From Thermoplasmatota archaeon (GTDB taxonomy: Archaea; Thermoplasmatota; Penumbrarchaeia; JANQNL01), in assembly GCA_028279585.1 (NCBI GenBank), contig JANQNL010000129.1:1-36407 (forward strand): a stretch of 36,407 nucleotides of DNA, read 5' to 3'. The notes beneath the pieces were generated by a model, which was given only the letters and a program-made list of their open reading frames with translations, was not told where the DNA came from and searched no databases. Each line of letters opens with the position of its first letter. Position 1 is the stretch's first letter. Below are positions 16,720 to 26,300 of this stretch, piece after piece. A program made the translations under genes and the position numbers.

Positions 16720-17406
16720 CTATTGATCGAATATCGGTCCCAGAACAGCGAGCTCGCCGTTACGGACCTCGATGGCATGCATCTCCATGCTATGCCTTGT
16801 GGCCCTCATCTTCTCTATCTGCATGAACCTGACAAGACGGCCCTGTTTCCTCTTGAGTCCCAGGAAGATTATGCCGTCGGAAAGGAACCCTTCGTTGCCA
16901 AGCAGATGGGAGGTCCCGTCAGGGTTCCTCTCCATGATGACGAACGCTGTGAGCCCTGCCTCACGCAGTGCCTTGAAGAAGTGGTACATCTTCTTACGCA
17001 TGTGTTCCTCATGCTCCATCAATGAATAGAGAGCTCCAAGCGAGTCGAAGGCAAAGACGGTGAACCCATCTCCCCTGCTCTGCTTGAAATGCCCGATCAT
17101 CTTCTGGGTGAACTTGAGATAGTCGATGTTCTCATTATCTTCCCTGAGGTCTGTGAAGTCCGATATCTGCATGTTCGGACTGACCTTCATGCCAAGGCTC
17201 TCCATGTTCTGAAGATGCGAGGCAGCGGTCTCCTCAAGGGTAGCGTAAAGACCGAAGTTGCCGGTCTTTTCCAGATATTTCGACATGAGCATGTACACAA
17301 AACTGGACTTCATGGAGCCTGGTGGCCCTGTGATGAGGACCACTTTCGGCCCGTCAATGTCTGTCATGAAAGCCCGGTCTAGACCTGGTATTGTATCCCT
17401 GAACAC
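16720..17406 (-). CDS. KaiC-like RecA-superfamily ATPase
   Basis: This 228-residue single-domain ATPase has a Walker A loop GPPGSMKSSF at residues 27-36, a Glu in YATLEETAASH at the place of the KaiC catalytic glutamates, and a Walker B strand FTVFAFDSLGALY. It starts with FRDTIPGLDRAF, the usual entry of archaeal KaiC-like proteins (the phrase IPGLD). Such proteins hydrolyse ATP and act in signalling, filament motors or partner remodelling; they are not clock proteins in archaea (family knowledge). The start is a GTG at 17406 with GGAAGGTGAA upstream. It leads the operon with the two coiled-coil proteins, so its ATPase may act on the helical-repeat scaffold (inference). Confidence 0.8.
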   Translation of the reverse strand: MFRDTIPGLDRAFMTDIDGPKVVLITGPPGSMKSSFVYMLMSKYLEKTGNFGLYATLEETAASHLQNMESLGMKVSPNMQISDFTDLREDNENIDYLKFTQKMIGHFKQSRGDGFTVFAFDSLGALYSLMEHEEHMRKKMYHFFKALREAGLTAFVIMERNPDGTSHLLGNEGFLSDGIIFLGLKRKQGRLVRFMQIEKMRATRHSMEMHAIEVRNGELAVLGPIFDQ

Positions 17407-17557
17407 TTCTTCACCTTCCTTCTAAACGTTCTCCGCCATGTTCCCTGCTGTCCCCGGCAGCTGCCTTCAGGGAGAAGTGCGGACAGCCTTGAACCCCCTG
17501 GCTCCAAGGTTGGTGTCCACTTCATGAGGGCAATGGGATGGGATTGTCCTTCTTACT

Positions 17558-17565
17558 AATATAAT
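17558..17565 (-). promoter_or_regulatory. Probable TATA box for the KaiC-like operon
   Basis: The minus strand reads GATTATATTAG, about 155 bp before the GTG start. Initiation near 17534 would leave an untranslated leader of about 125 nt, which is long for an archaeon and contains short inverted repeats. Confidence 0.4.
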
Positions 17566-17618
17566 CTATCCTTGTAGCAGAATAATAGATTCATTAGACA
17601 GATGATGTCACTTTCGAC

Positions 17619-17918
17619 CTAGTACTCTCGCCACCTATGATTACACTTGGCACAGATGTAGAAACGGGTGGTAGCCTCATCGGCTGCCCTGGTCTGCCGC
17701 AGGAACCAATATGCTTCGTTATGCTGGCACTTGGGACATTCCTGCCTTGTCTTTGGCAATGTGTCGAGCTCACCCTCCAGCACCTTGATCTCGCTTTCTT
17801 GCATATCCTCGGTGATGGTCTTGGTCTTTGGGTCTTCCTCATGGGTGCACTCAGCATTCCTGCAGACGAGCTTTCCATCTTTCGGCTGCATGAGCGACCT
17901 GCACTTAGGACAGAACAT
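17619..17918 (-). CDS. tfs: Transcription factor S (RNA polymerase cleavage factor)
   Basis: This 99-residue protein has two zinc ribbons. The N-terminal one uses CPKC at residues 3-6 and CRNAEC, the C-terminal one CPKC and CAKC. The segment QTRAADEATTRFYICAKCNHRWREY carries the Asp-Glu pair that enters the polymerase active site and stimulates transcript cleavage in archaeal TFS and eukaryotic TFIIS (established knowledge). Length and both ribbons match the family, so it is complete and probably active. It is divergent from the DUF2085 gene and has an AT-rich TATA-like region around 17945-17960. Confidence 0.92.
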   Translation of the reverse strand: MFCPKCRSLMQPKDGKLVCRNAECTHEEDPKTKTITEDMQESEIKVLEGELDTLPKTRQECPKCQHNEAYWFLRQTRAADEATTRFYICAKCNHRWREY

Positions 17919-18032
17919 ATGGTCTGGAAGTGGGCCTGTTGTATTTATGCTTTATGAAAAGATTTACTGGGCCAACATGCGGAATTTCGCATCTTTCATC
18001 TGACCGGTCCGCCCACAGAACAGGACCATTAG

Positions 18033-18042
18033 ATTAAATATG
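18033..18042 (+). promoter_or_regulatory. TATA box for the DUF2085/MazG-like pair
   Basis: ATTAAATATG lies about 30 bp before the ATG at 18066. The transcript would be leaderless or nearly so, a common arrangement in archaea. Confidence 0.5.
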
Positions 18043-18065
18043 GGCACTCTGATATTCGGGATAAG

Positions 18066-18695
18066 ATGCCCACAGATGACAGTAAGCAGAAAAAGCGGTT
18101 CTTCACCATCCCAAGATGGATCAATCTTGGCCTCGTGGCAATCTACATCTTTGTGGTGGCCACATCGGTCCTACCACCCCTGTTCTATCCAGCCAATACC
18201 ATCGATATGGGCGAGGACGGTTACGTCTCTGTCATCGACAATGAAGAGGGGTACGACAACATCAAGAACCCGTTCATCAGGACCATCTACATCTGGGGCG
18301 ACTTCAACTGTCATCAGAAGGCATCTAGGTCCTTTTTCATCAACGGCAATGAGATGCCGTTTTGTGCGCGATGTACTGCTATTTTCATAGGCATGTTGGT
18401 CGGCGGCCTCATCGCCTTTTTCAAGCGTTTCGAGCTGGACGTCAGATGGATCCTTGCAGGCTTGGTGCCGATGGCCTTGGACGGTGGGATACAGCTCATC
18501 ACAACCTATGAATCCACCAATCTTTTACGGTTCCTCACAGGCTTTCCCGCAGGTCTGATAACCACTCTATGCCTAGGCGGCATGATAATGGAAATGGAGA
18601 TCATATGGACCATGTTCCGCAACGAGAACAAGCAAGAGGTCGTTGAGCCTGAACCAGAGCCGCAGAAGAAGCGCTCCAAGAGGTCAAGGGCGTGA
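18066..18695 (+). CDS. DUF2085 family membrane protein
   Basis: This 209-residue protein has four predicted membrane helices: about 18-40 (INLGLVAIYIFVVATSVLPPLF), 108-125 (IFIGMLVGGLIAFF), 133-152 and 160-180. Between the first two are the family's conserved residues: a CH at DFNCHQKASRSF and PFCARCTAIFIG, with cysteines that could bind metal or haem. After the third comes the conserved PMALDGGIQL. These match the uncharacterised DUF2085 family of archaea and bacteria. The C-terminal tail is charged (EPEPEPQKKRSKR). No biochemical role is known to me. It precedes the MazG-like gene by 4 bp. Confidence 0.8.
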   Translation: MPTDDSKQKKRFFTIPRWINLGLVAIYIFVVATSVLPPLFYPANTIDMGEDGYVSVIDNEEGYDNIKNPFIRTIYIWGDFNCHQKASRSFFINGNEMPFCARCTAIFIGMLVGGLIAFFKRFELDVRWILAGLVPMALDGGIQLITTYESTNLLRFLTGFPAGLITTLCLGGMIMEMEIIWTMFRNENKQEVVEPEPEPQKKRSKRSRA

Positions 18696-18699
18696 GGGC

Positions 18700-19041
18700 A
18701 TGGACGATTCTACAACCATTGCTGACCTGAAAAAGGCTGTCCGGGCGTTCAACGAAGCAAGGAACTGGGGCAGGTACCACAACCCGAAGGACCTCGCAGT
18801 TTCCATAACCATAGAATCAGCTGAACTTTTGGAGAACTTCCAGTGGAAGACGGACAAGGAGTCTGATGTGTTCGTAAAGGACCCGGTGATCAAGGCCAGG
18901 GTGGAGGATGAGGTGGCTGACATCGCTATCTATCTCATCGCTCTTTGTGATCGGTGTGAGATCGATCTTGCGTCTGTTGTGGAGAGGAAGATGGAGAAGA
19001 ACGAGAAGCGGTTTCCGGAGGAGGATCCGGATCGGTTCTGA
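18700..19041 (+). CDS. MazG-like nucleotide pyrophosphohydrolase
   Basis: This 113-residue protein of the all-alpha NTP pyrophosphatase superfamily probably hydrolyses a noncanonical nucleoside triphosphate to its monophosphate. Metal ligands are seen in IESAELLENFQW (ExxE type) and DEVADIAIYLIALCD (ExxD type), with the N-terminal NEARNWGRYHNPKDLA typical of small MazG-like proteins. The ATG at 18700 is chosen because it begins the domain and follows the upstream stop by 4 bp, with GAGGG before it. A longer reading from 18643 would overlap the DUF2085 gene. House-cleaning of the nucleotide pool is the likely role. Confidence 0.8.
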   Translation: MDDSTTIADLKKAVRAFNEARNWGRYHNPKDLAVSITIESAELLENFQWKTDKESDVFVKDPVIKARVEDEVADIAIYLIALCDRCEIDLASVVERKMEKNEKRFPEEDPDRF

Positions 19042-19073
19042 TACGCTTTTGACTATGCTAGCCTTTTCTAATT

Positions 19074-19105
19074 AAAAAACCATTCGAGTAGGTTTTCCTA
19101 CGTCG
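19074..19105 (-). terminator. Hairpin plus T run downstream of tRNA-Pro
   Basis: On the minus strand CGACGTAGG-AAAA-CCTACTCG forms an 8-bp stem with one bulge, followed 5 nt later by six T residues. It lies about 165 nt after tRNA-Pro and would end a transcript of roughly 270 nt. The stem sequence recurs in part downstream of tRNA-Glu and tRNA-Gln. Confidence 0.55.
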
Positions 19106-19220
19106 TTTGTATCAACCATTAATAGGATCCAGTAACTCACCTGGTTATTGAGTTCGATTGTACGGTGAGTTCTGGACGCAGCGAAACCTTGGGTATTGGC
19201 CCATCTACCGGTTCCGCGCG

Positions 19221-19287
19221 CAAATTCGGGCAGCCCCACTCTGTGGACATATGATAGCAAAAAGAAGAGTGGGCCTGCCCGAATTTG
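19221..19287. repeat. Inverted repeat pairing the tRNA-Pro 3' end with its trailer
   Basis: The arms 19221-19242 and 19266-19287 are 22 nt long with 21 complementary positions and a 23-nt spacer. The right arm is the 3' end of tRNA-Pro with two adjoining trailer bases, and the left arm is its inverted copy. The geometry is almost the same as at tRNA-Glu. Confidence 0.75.
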
Positions 19288-19344
19288 AATCGGAGTCTGA
19301 GCGTCCCGAACGCCCAAGGATGGACCAAGCTACCCTACAGGCCC
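19270..19344 (-). tRNA. tRNA-Pro (anticodon CGG)
   Basis: On the minus strand the acceptor is GGGCCTG with CAGGCCC. The anticodon arm is GGGCG-TTCGGGA-CGCTC with anticodon CGG, and the T arm is CCCGA-TTCAAAT-TCGGG. The discriminator is A and CCA is not encoded. A TATA element lies about 35 bp upstream, so unlike tRNA-Glu and tRNA-Gln there is no room for the three-way-junction RNA before it. Confidence 0.95.
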
Positions 19345-19372
19345 GTGGTGAGGATTGGCCATAAAAGATTCC

Positions 19373-19429
19373 GGTTATTTAAGGATTACAGACAGGCTCA
19401 AGAACATCTGGAGCGTAATCCAAATAACC
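19373..19429. repeat. Inverted repeat containing the tRNA-Pro TATA box
   Basis: GGTTATTT-AA-GGATTAC (19373-19389) and GTAATCCAAATAACC (19415-19429) are perfect inverse complements apart from a 2-nt insertion, with a 25-nt spacer. The left arm contains TTATTTAA, which on the minus strand is the likely TATA element of tRNA-Pro. Confidence 0.6.
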
Positions 19430-19468
19430 CCGCTCAACGACCTAGATGGTCCGGTCAGTTTCTTTCGT

Positions 19469-19512
19469 CTTTGGAGAAAGGAACCAATTAGTTGTGTCCA
19501 CTTTCTCCAAAG
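19469..19512. repeat. Perfect 12-bp inverted repeat
   Basis: CTTTGGAGAAAG (19469-19480) and CTTTCTCCAAAG (19501-19512) are exact inverse complements separated by 20 nt. It lies in the 390-bp gene-free stretch between tRNA-Pro and the carbonic-anhydrase-like gene. I see no protein gene in that stretch (19345-19737), and what the hairpin does is unknown. Confidence 0.55.
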
Positions 19513-19737
19513 TCCGCCAGGCGCTTATTGGAATGACGCTGAAGCCATGGCTGGACCTTGATCTTTCGAAGCGGAAGATTAAGACGGAAGAAAGTGAGAG
19601 ATCCCTCTATTTTGACAGAAACTGCCGGATACAGCCGCGTCTTTGCCGTCGTGTCCCTTAGCGCCGCGCAGCATGGGTGCAATGAAGTAATTCTCTCTAG
19701 CGTAAACAAGATAACCTCCCCTGCCCTTCCCCCGACC

Positions 19738-20262
19738 ATGCATCCAAAAGTACACGATAGTTGCTTCATAGCACCCAATTCCGCCATTATCGGCGACGTC
19801 GAGATCGACGCAGAATCCTCTGTCTGGTACTCCGCCGCGATCCGCGGTGAGGCAGCCCCTGTCAGGATAGGCAAGCGCACATCCATCCAGGACTGCTGTG
19901 TGGTGCACGTCGATGACGGCTATCCGACCACCATCGGTGATGGTGTGACCGTAGGTCACTGCGCATTGGTCCACGGGGCCATCGTCGGAGACGATTGCAT
20001 CGTTGGAATGAACGCGTCCATCCTCAACGGCGCAAAGGTAGGAAGTGGCTGTATCATCGGGGCGAACGCGTTGGTCACGGGCAACAAAGAGATCCCCGAT
20101 AACAGTCTGGTGCTCGGTAGTCCAGGCAAGGTCGTCAAGACCGACGAGACCATGGTCGAGGACATCAGGAAGAACGCTGAGATCTACGTGAAGAAGGCGA
20201 AGCAGTACCTCAATGGAGAGTACCCTGCTTATCAGCATAAACCGACCCCTCGCCCATTATAA
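19738..20262 (+). CDS. Gamma-carbonic-anhydrase-like left-handed beta-helix protein
   Basis: This 174-residue protein of hexapeptide repeats (IIGDVEI, IGKRTSIQDCCVVHV, IGDGVTVGHCALVHGAIVGDDCIVGMNASILNGAKVG) should form a trimeric left-handed beta helix. Histidines in VGHCALVHG and IQDCCVVHV occupy places where gamma carbonic anhydrases bind zinc. The third His sits where expected, but the first is in CCVVHVDDGYP, typical of the YrdA/PaaY-like subgroup. Activity on CO2 is therefore possible but not certain. The ATG at 19738 begins the domain and gives the usual family length. An upstream extension to 19558 has no homologous content and overlaps the gene-free stretch. Confidence 0.8.
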   Translation: MHPKVHDSCFIAPNSAIIGDVEIDAESSVWYSAAIRGEAAPVRIGKRTSIQDCCVVHVDDGYPTTIGDGVTVGHCALVHGAIVGDDCIVGMNASILNGAKVGSGCIIGANALVTGNKEIPDNSLVLGSPGKVVKTDETMVEDIRKNAEIYVKKAKQYLNGEYPAYQHKPTPRPL

Positions 20263-20326
20263 TGCTCTATATTGGTATGATAAAGGACATATATCACCAT
20301 CCCATTCCCCATGCTGGGGGTTTTCC

Positions 20327-23300
20327 ATGTCCGACTGTCTTATCTGTTCCAAAGAGAGCGAATGTCGTATCTGTGACGACTGTATCGTTCTAACCCGGGA
20401 CAAAGATGGTCTGGCTGCGGTCGAGACCCCGTTCTCTCACAAACCTACACAGGAGCAGCTTGACCTTCTGAACGCGGAGATAACCAGCAACCCCCAGGAC
20501 GGTCGTCTCCTCTACTGGAAAGGTCTCATCCTCAACAACATGGGCAACTTCGAAGAGTCCCTGATGATGTTCGAAAAGGCCACCAGGGCAGACCCTGAGT
20601 TCCTTGCAGCTTGGATAGTCAAAGGCACGAGCCTGAAGGACCTTGGAAGGTACCGGGAAGCACTGCGTGCCTACAGAAAGGCATCCGAGCTCGACCCCAA
20701 CGACGTCTCCCTGCTTCTCGAGATGGGTAACTGCTTCAGGGAAGAGGACATGCTCGAGAAGGCCATCGACTCATTGGCCAGGGCAAAGCAGCTTGACCCG
20801 GACAATGTCTTTGTCCTCTACGAGCTCGGTGAGAGCTACAACTCCAACGAGGACTTCGAGGATGCGATAACCGTCTTCAAAGAAGGACTCGCAAAGAGCC
20901 CTGACGATCCCAGGTTTCTAAAGGGACTGGCCACCGCTTACCATAGCGCTAAGATGTTCGATGAGGCGCTCAAGATCTACCTCCAAGCAACCGAGGTATC
21001 TCCAAAGGACGTCAAGCTCTGGATCGGTCTTGGCGACATCTACCTCGACACCATGGAGTACACCAAGTCCATCGAGGCCTTTGAGCAGGCCCTAACCATC
21101 CAGCCCACGCTGAAGATGAAGCAGCAGGGTCGAAAGCTCGTGGACTCCATCAAGTCCACTCTTCACCTGGAGGGTGGCATCTACGATACTGACCGAGGAC
21201 GGCTGGCAGGTGCCGAGGCCACAAGGCTTCTGAACCAGGCGACCAAGGCTTTCAACGAAGGACTGAACAAGTCCGCACTCAACTCACTGCGTGAGGTCTC
21301 CAGGCTGTCCGAGGAGGCCATGCGCTTCTACCAGGACTCCATCTCCAAGATAGAGGAGGACCTCAAGCTTCTCCAGCGGAACAACGTGGACACCACAAGC
21401 ATCGAGGAGAAGATCGCACAGGCCCAGGAGGCTTTCAAGTCCGATCAGCTGGCCAATGCGTTCCAGATAGCAAAGGAAGCCCAGACCGATACCGAGAACC
21501 TGATAAAACCTCTGGTCCGGCAAGAGGCGACCAACACTTTGGAGGAGCTCAACGGCATTCTGACAGAGCTCAAAGGTCTACCGGATTCCACCGCGGACCT
21601 TTCAGAAGCTGAAGGTTTCGGCTTGGATGCTCAGACCTCTTACTCCGAGGACGAGTTCATTGCTTGCCGAGACTTCGCCCAAAAGGCCGTAGTTATCCTC
21701 AAAGGCATCTACCGGGAGTATTACTTCTCCAAGGCCGAGGAGGCCATGGCAGAACTGGACAAGACCATAGGGGTGGCACTGGAGAAGGGTATAGACATCC
21801 AGGAGGCCAAACAGGCCCAGGAGACCGCATCAGAATCGATGGGTGCGGGCGAGTACAAGCAGGCCATCGAACAGTGCTCCAACGCACTGAAGATGATCGA
21901 TGACATCCGGCGAGAACATCTCATCGATGTCATCAAGGATGTGCTCGGAAAGTGCCAGAACATGGTGGGCCAGGCAGGCGAGATGGGCGTTAACGTCGAT
22001 CCAGGAACTACCGCTATAAACACAGCTTCCGAAGCGTTCAGGGACGGGAGGATCGACGAGGCCGAAGGCCTGTCTCTGGAAGCAGAAAGGACCTGTTCAG
22101 ACCTGGTCACAGAAGGCTTCAAGCAGATATCCGAGCTCCAACTGGACGAGGCGGACAGGATCATATCTGGCGGTGAGAAGGAAGGGCTCAAGCTCGATGA
22201 GCCAAGGAAGCTATACGATAACGCAAAGACCTCTTTCGACGACGGCAACTACGAGCTTGCTACCAACAGGGCGAAGGAAGCGGCCCAGATAGCCCGGGAC
22301 CTGGTCTCGGAACACTTCCAGAACAAGTCCAACAGGCTCTACCAGGAGACCCAGAACAAGATCGGAGAGCTTGGTCCCAAAGGCGTGCTTCTTGACACGG
22401 CCATCCAACTCCAACAGGACGGACAGAACCACTTCGGCAATGGCGACTTCATTGCAGCGAGCAACACGTTCCAGGCCTGTCTGGATGTATGCGATGAAGC
22501 GTGGCTTCACTACATGGAACAGACCATAGTCGAGCGTATGAACGGGGTCAACGAGAAGGCCCAAGATTACAAGGGACGGTTCGCAGAACTCGACCTCACT
22601 CCTCTCGACGACGCCCTCCAGGAGGTCAAGAACGACCACGCGGCCCAGAGGATAGACGTCGCGTTCGACCGCAGCGCAGAGCTGGAGGTCGCACTTTCAG
22701 GATTGCTCACTACGTTCTTCAATAACCTCAACTACGAAAAGACCGAGAGGGCCAAGGAGTTCATGGAACAGGTCTCCAAGCTCGACGCAGATCTGAAGGA
22801 GAAGGAGCAGCCACTGGAGTGGATCGGCCCCAAGGTCAAAGAGGTCATTGTCTCAATAGAAGCGGTCTGCGGCAAGGTAGGTGATGTAGAGGCCGAGGTC
22901 CTTCACGACGAGGTCTGCACACTGGAAGTGACGGTCAACCAGGTCTGGGATGATGCGTTCAAGCAAGCGGCTACGGGTTCTCTCAAGAACGTCAGAGAGG
23001 TCCTGACAGAGCTTGCAGCGCTCCAGCCTGACGTATCGGAGTTCTCGAACCAGTTCGCAAGCGCCAAACCGATGCTTGTGGAGAGGCGCTACCAGGACGC
23101 CATTGACCTGGCAGCGAAGATGGATGCAGACATCAAGGCTAAGGTGGCCGAGGTCCTGAAGGAGAAGGCCGAGACCGCCATAGAGGTCGCGATGTCGGAC
23201 ATCGAAGCTGCAAATGCAGTGAATGCCGATGCTTCAGCAGCCGTTGAGAAACTGGACTCGGCAAAGGAGCATGCGAAGAAAGAGGAGTTCAAGCCAGCCA

Positions 23301-26300
23301 TCGAGGAGGCAACAGAGGCCAGCCGGATGGCCAACGAGGTCAGGGAGAACACCCTCAAGGAGAACACCTCCGCAGCCATGGTCGAGGTCCAGGACATCAT
23401 GGTCGAGCTACAGCAGATGGGGGTGGATGTGTCCGAACCCGGCCAGCTAATGGGTGAGGCATCAGCTGCACTCCAGGCATCGGAGTTCGAAAAAGCCCTG
23501 GGACTTGCTGTCCAGGCCAAGGATTCAGCTCATATGATCCGTGAACAGGCGTTCAAGGACAAGTACAACGCATTGCTCCAGGAGGTCAAGGGTCGTGTTG
23601 ACGCCCTTGGGGCCGAAGAGCTCGACGTCTCCGACGCCCATGTTATCATCGAGGAGGGTCTCGAGCTTGTGGAGAAGGTTGAGTTCGATGACATCGAGAT
23701 AAAGGCCAGGGATGCAGAATGCTCCGCTTTGGAGAAGAAGTATGATAAGCTGAAGGGCGATGTCGAAGAAGCCTTTGAAGCTGCGAAGAAGGAGCTCGAT
23801 GACGACACCAGCCTTGAGCTGGACGTTACCGCCGTCCAGGAACAGTTCGACCAGGTGAGCACAGAGCAAGAAGCTACTGTGAAGGTCCACGATGAGATGA
23901 CCAAGGAGGTGAGCGAGGAAGGTGTCAGGGACGACATCATGGCACATCCAGAACTCCTTACAGACCTTACGGCTCGGATAGAGAAGGTCAAGGCGGTGGA
24001 GGTCGAGGCGGTCAGGATCAGGACAGAACATTTCACTCTCGAAGCACAGAAGCTGCAAACCGAACTTGCAGCATATCGTGAGGAGCTTGCTGGTATAGGG
24101 GTCGACCTCGCGGCGAGCACCGAAGACCTGCTGACACAGGACGGCAGGTACGAGAAGCAGGAGTTCCGCGATTACGTGGACAACCACCCGCAGATCTTAG
24201 AGGCCTTGCAGGGACTGGAGCTCGAACACTGGAAGTCCAAGACTGAGGAGCATCTCGGATATCTCGACAACGAGATCAAGGACGCCGAAGAGAAAGAGGT
24301 GGACGTATCGTCGGTGAAGAAGGATGGCATGAAGGAGATAAAGAAGCTCAAAAAGGACAAGGACTTCAAAGCCTCCTTCGAACGGACAGAACAGGCTCGT
24401 TCCGAGGTCGCAGGTCTTGTCCAGACCAAGTTCCAGACAGATGCTGTAGATATGATCAAGAAGGCCCGCGAGGTCCTTGCACTTGCCAAGGACGAGGGGG
24501 TCGACATCGCAGAGATATCACAGACATTCCTCCAAGCTAAGCCCCAGTATGCTGAAGGCGATTACACCGGCGCCATGGAGACAGCCAAGACCTCCTGGGA
24601 GGGTGCATCACTTTCACGCTTCACACATTTCAAGACCGCTGCGGATGGGTCACTGACCGCCATCGCAGACCTCATCGATGAGGCCAACAACCACGAGCTC
24701 AAGACCAAGGACTATGAGAAGGAGCTCAAACCGCTCAAAAAGGACGTCGAAGGTGTCGAGCAACCCGAAGAGGTGGAGGCCCAGATAGAGAAGACCACCT
24801 TCCTCAAGGAGAAGAACACCGCGGTATTGGATGTCCATACCCGGCTTGCCGAGCAGCTCAAGGAGCACCTCCGCTCCAAGGCCGAGTCTGCCAAGGAGAA
24901 GGTCGTCGCAGTCATCAACAACGCCCATGAGCTCGGGTTCGACCTGGTCCAGACCAAGATCGCCATGGAGGCTCCAGACGGCTCATTCGGTACCGAGGCC
25001 TTCGCAGATGCGCTTGCAGGTTACGAGAAGGTCCTACCTGATGCAGAAGCCGAACTCCTTCAGCTTCGAAAGGACGCTGTAGTCAAGCTACTGGAGACCA
25101 TGGACGCACCTCTTGGTGCCATGAAGGAGATACCAAACTCCGAGTCGACCCTGGAAGAGCTCACCAAGGAAAAGGATGAGCTTGCTGGCCTGCTTGAGAA
25201 GGAGGAGCTCGACGGACTCTCCGACAAGTGCATGGAACTTCTCAACAAGATCGGCACAGAGACTGTCCGGATAAAGACCGAGAACGCCCAGGCAGCCATC
25301 GACGAGGTGGAGTCCAAGGTCAAGGGAGTGGAGGAGGAGACATCAACAGAAAGGATGGTGGAGCTCAAAGGGGATGGGTTCACAGCTACCGCAGCCCGAG
25401 AGCTTGTAGGCAAGGCCAAGGAGAGCCTCGAGGCCGGCAAGGTTGAAGAGGTAGCAGACCATCTTTCAGCTTGCGACCAGTTCATGGACGCAGAGCGTGT
25501 TCAGTACCTCAAGGAAGCGGCCACAGAATGCCTCAAATGGGGCAAGGGCCTGCTCAAGGATTACAAGACCGAGGGCATGGATGTCGAGGCCATCGCAGAG
25601 GAGTTCCGAGCATCCAAAGAACCCTATGGAGCAGGTGATTTCCCAGGTGTGGTCTCGGTCGTGGATGGTTCCATAGGAAAGGCCTCGCAGAACAGGTACG
25701 ACAATTACGATAACACTTTCAAGACCTCCCTCGAGGCCCTAAAAAAGGGTGTGGAGCTTGCCAAGGAGGACGCGATGGACACAGCCGCGTTCGAGGAAGC
25801 TACCACAGAGCTAGAGCAGCGGAGGGAGGAGATCGGAACAGCTGAGGGCTTCACTGAACTCCATGAGAAGGGAGGTCAGCTCAAGGAGCTTTCCGAGAAG
25901 TCCACCTCCAACGCCGAGAAGGTCCAGCTTTGGATAGACGACTTCCTCAAGACCAAGATCGATGAGGCCAAGGTCACTGCCAAGGAGACATTCGACAAGG
26001 CATCCGAGCTGAACATGCAGCTTCCTGCGGGAACCCAACTCAATGAGGAAGCAGAGGTGGTCCTGGCCGAAGGAAAGCTTCGAGATGCTCGAAAGCTGTT
26101 CGAGGAGCTTATCCCCAAGGTCCAGGAGGAGCTGCTTGAGATCAGGAAGGAGGCAGCAAGGCTTTCGGTCGCTGAGCTCGATACACCGATCGAGGAACTA
26201 TCCAAATTACCTGGTTCTGAAGAACCTGTCGCCTCATCCAATGAGACGCTCACAAAGATCAGGGAGCTCATCGACAACGGCGAGCTCGAGGAGATCGAGG

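Noticed and set aside
16720..17406. Circadian clock KaiC
   Set aside because: It is a single-domain protein without KaiA or KaiB; archaeal KaiC-like ATPases have other roles.
19158..19661. Several overlapping short frames around tRNA-Pro
   Set aside because: They cross the tRNA or inverted repeats, lack ribosome-binding sites and have unlike composition.
19558..19737. N-terminal extension of the carbonic-anhydrase-like protein
   Set aside because: It has no hexapeptide content, and the domain starts at the ATG at 19738 with normal family length.
20213..20326. N-terminal extension of the giant TPR protein
   Set aside because: It overlaps the end of the previous gene and lies upstream of the likely TATA-driven transcript start.
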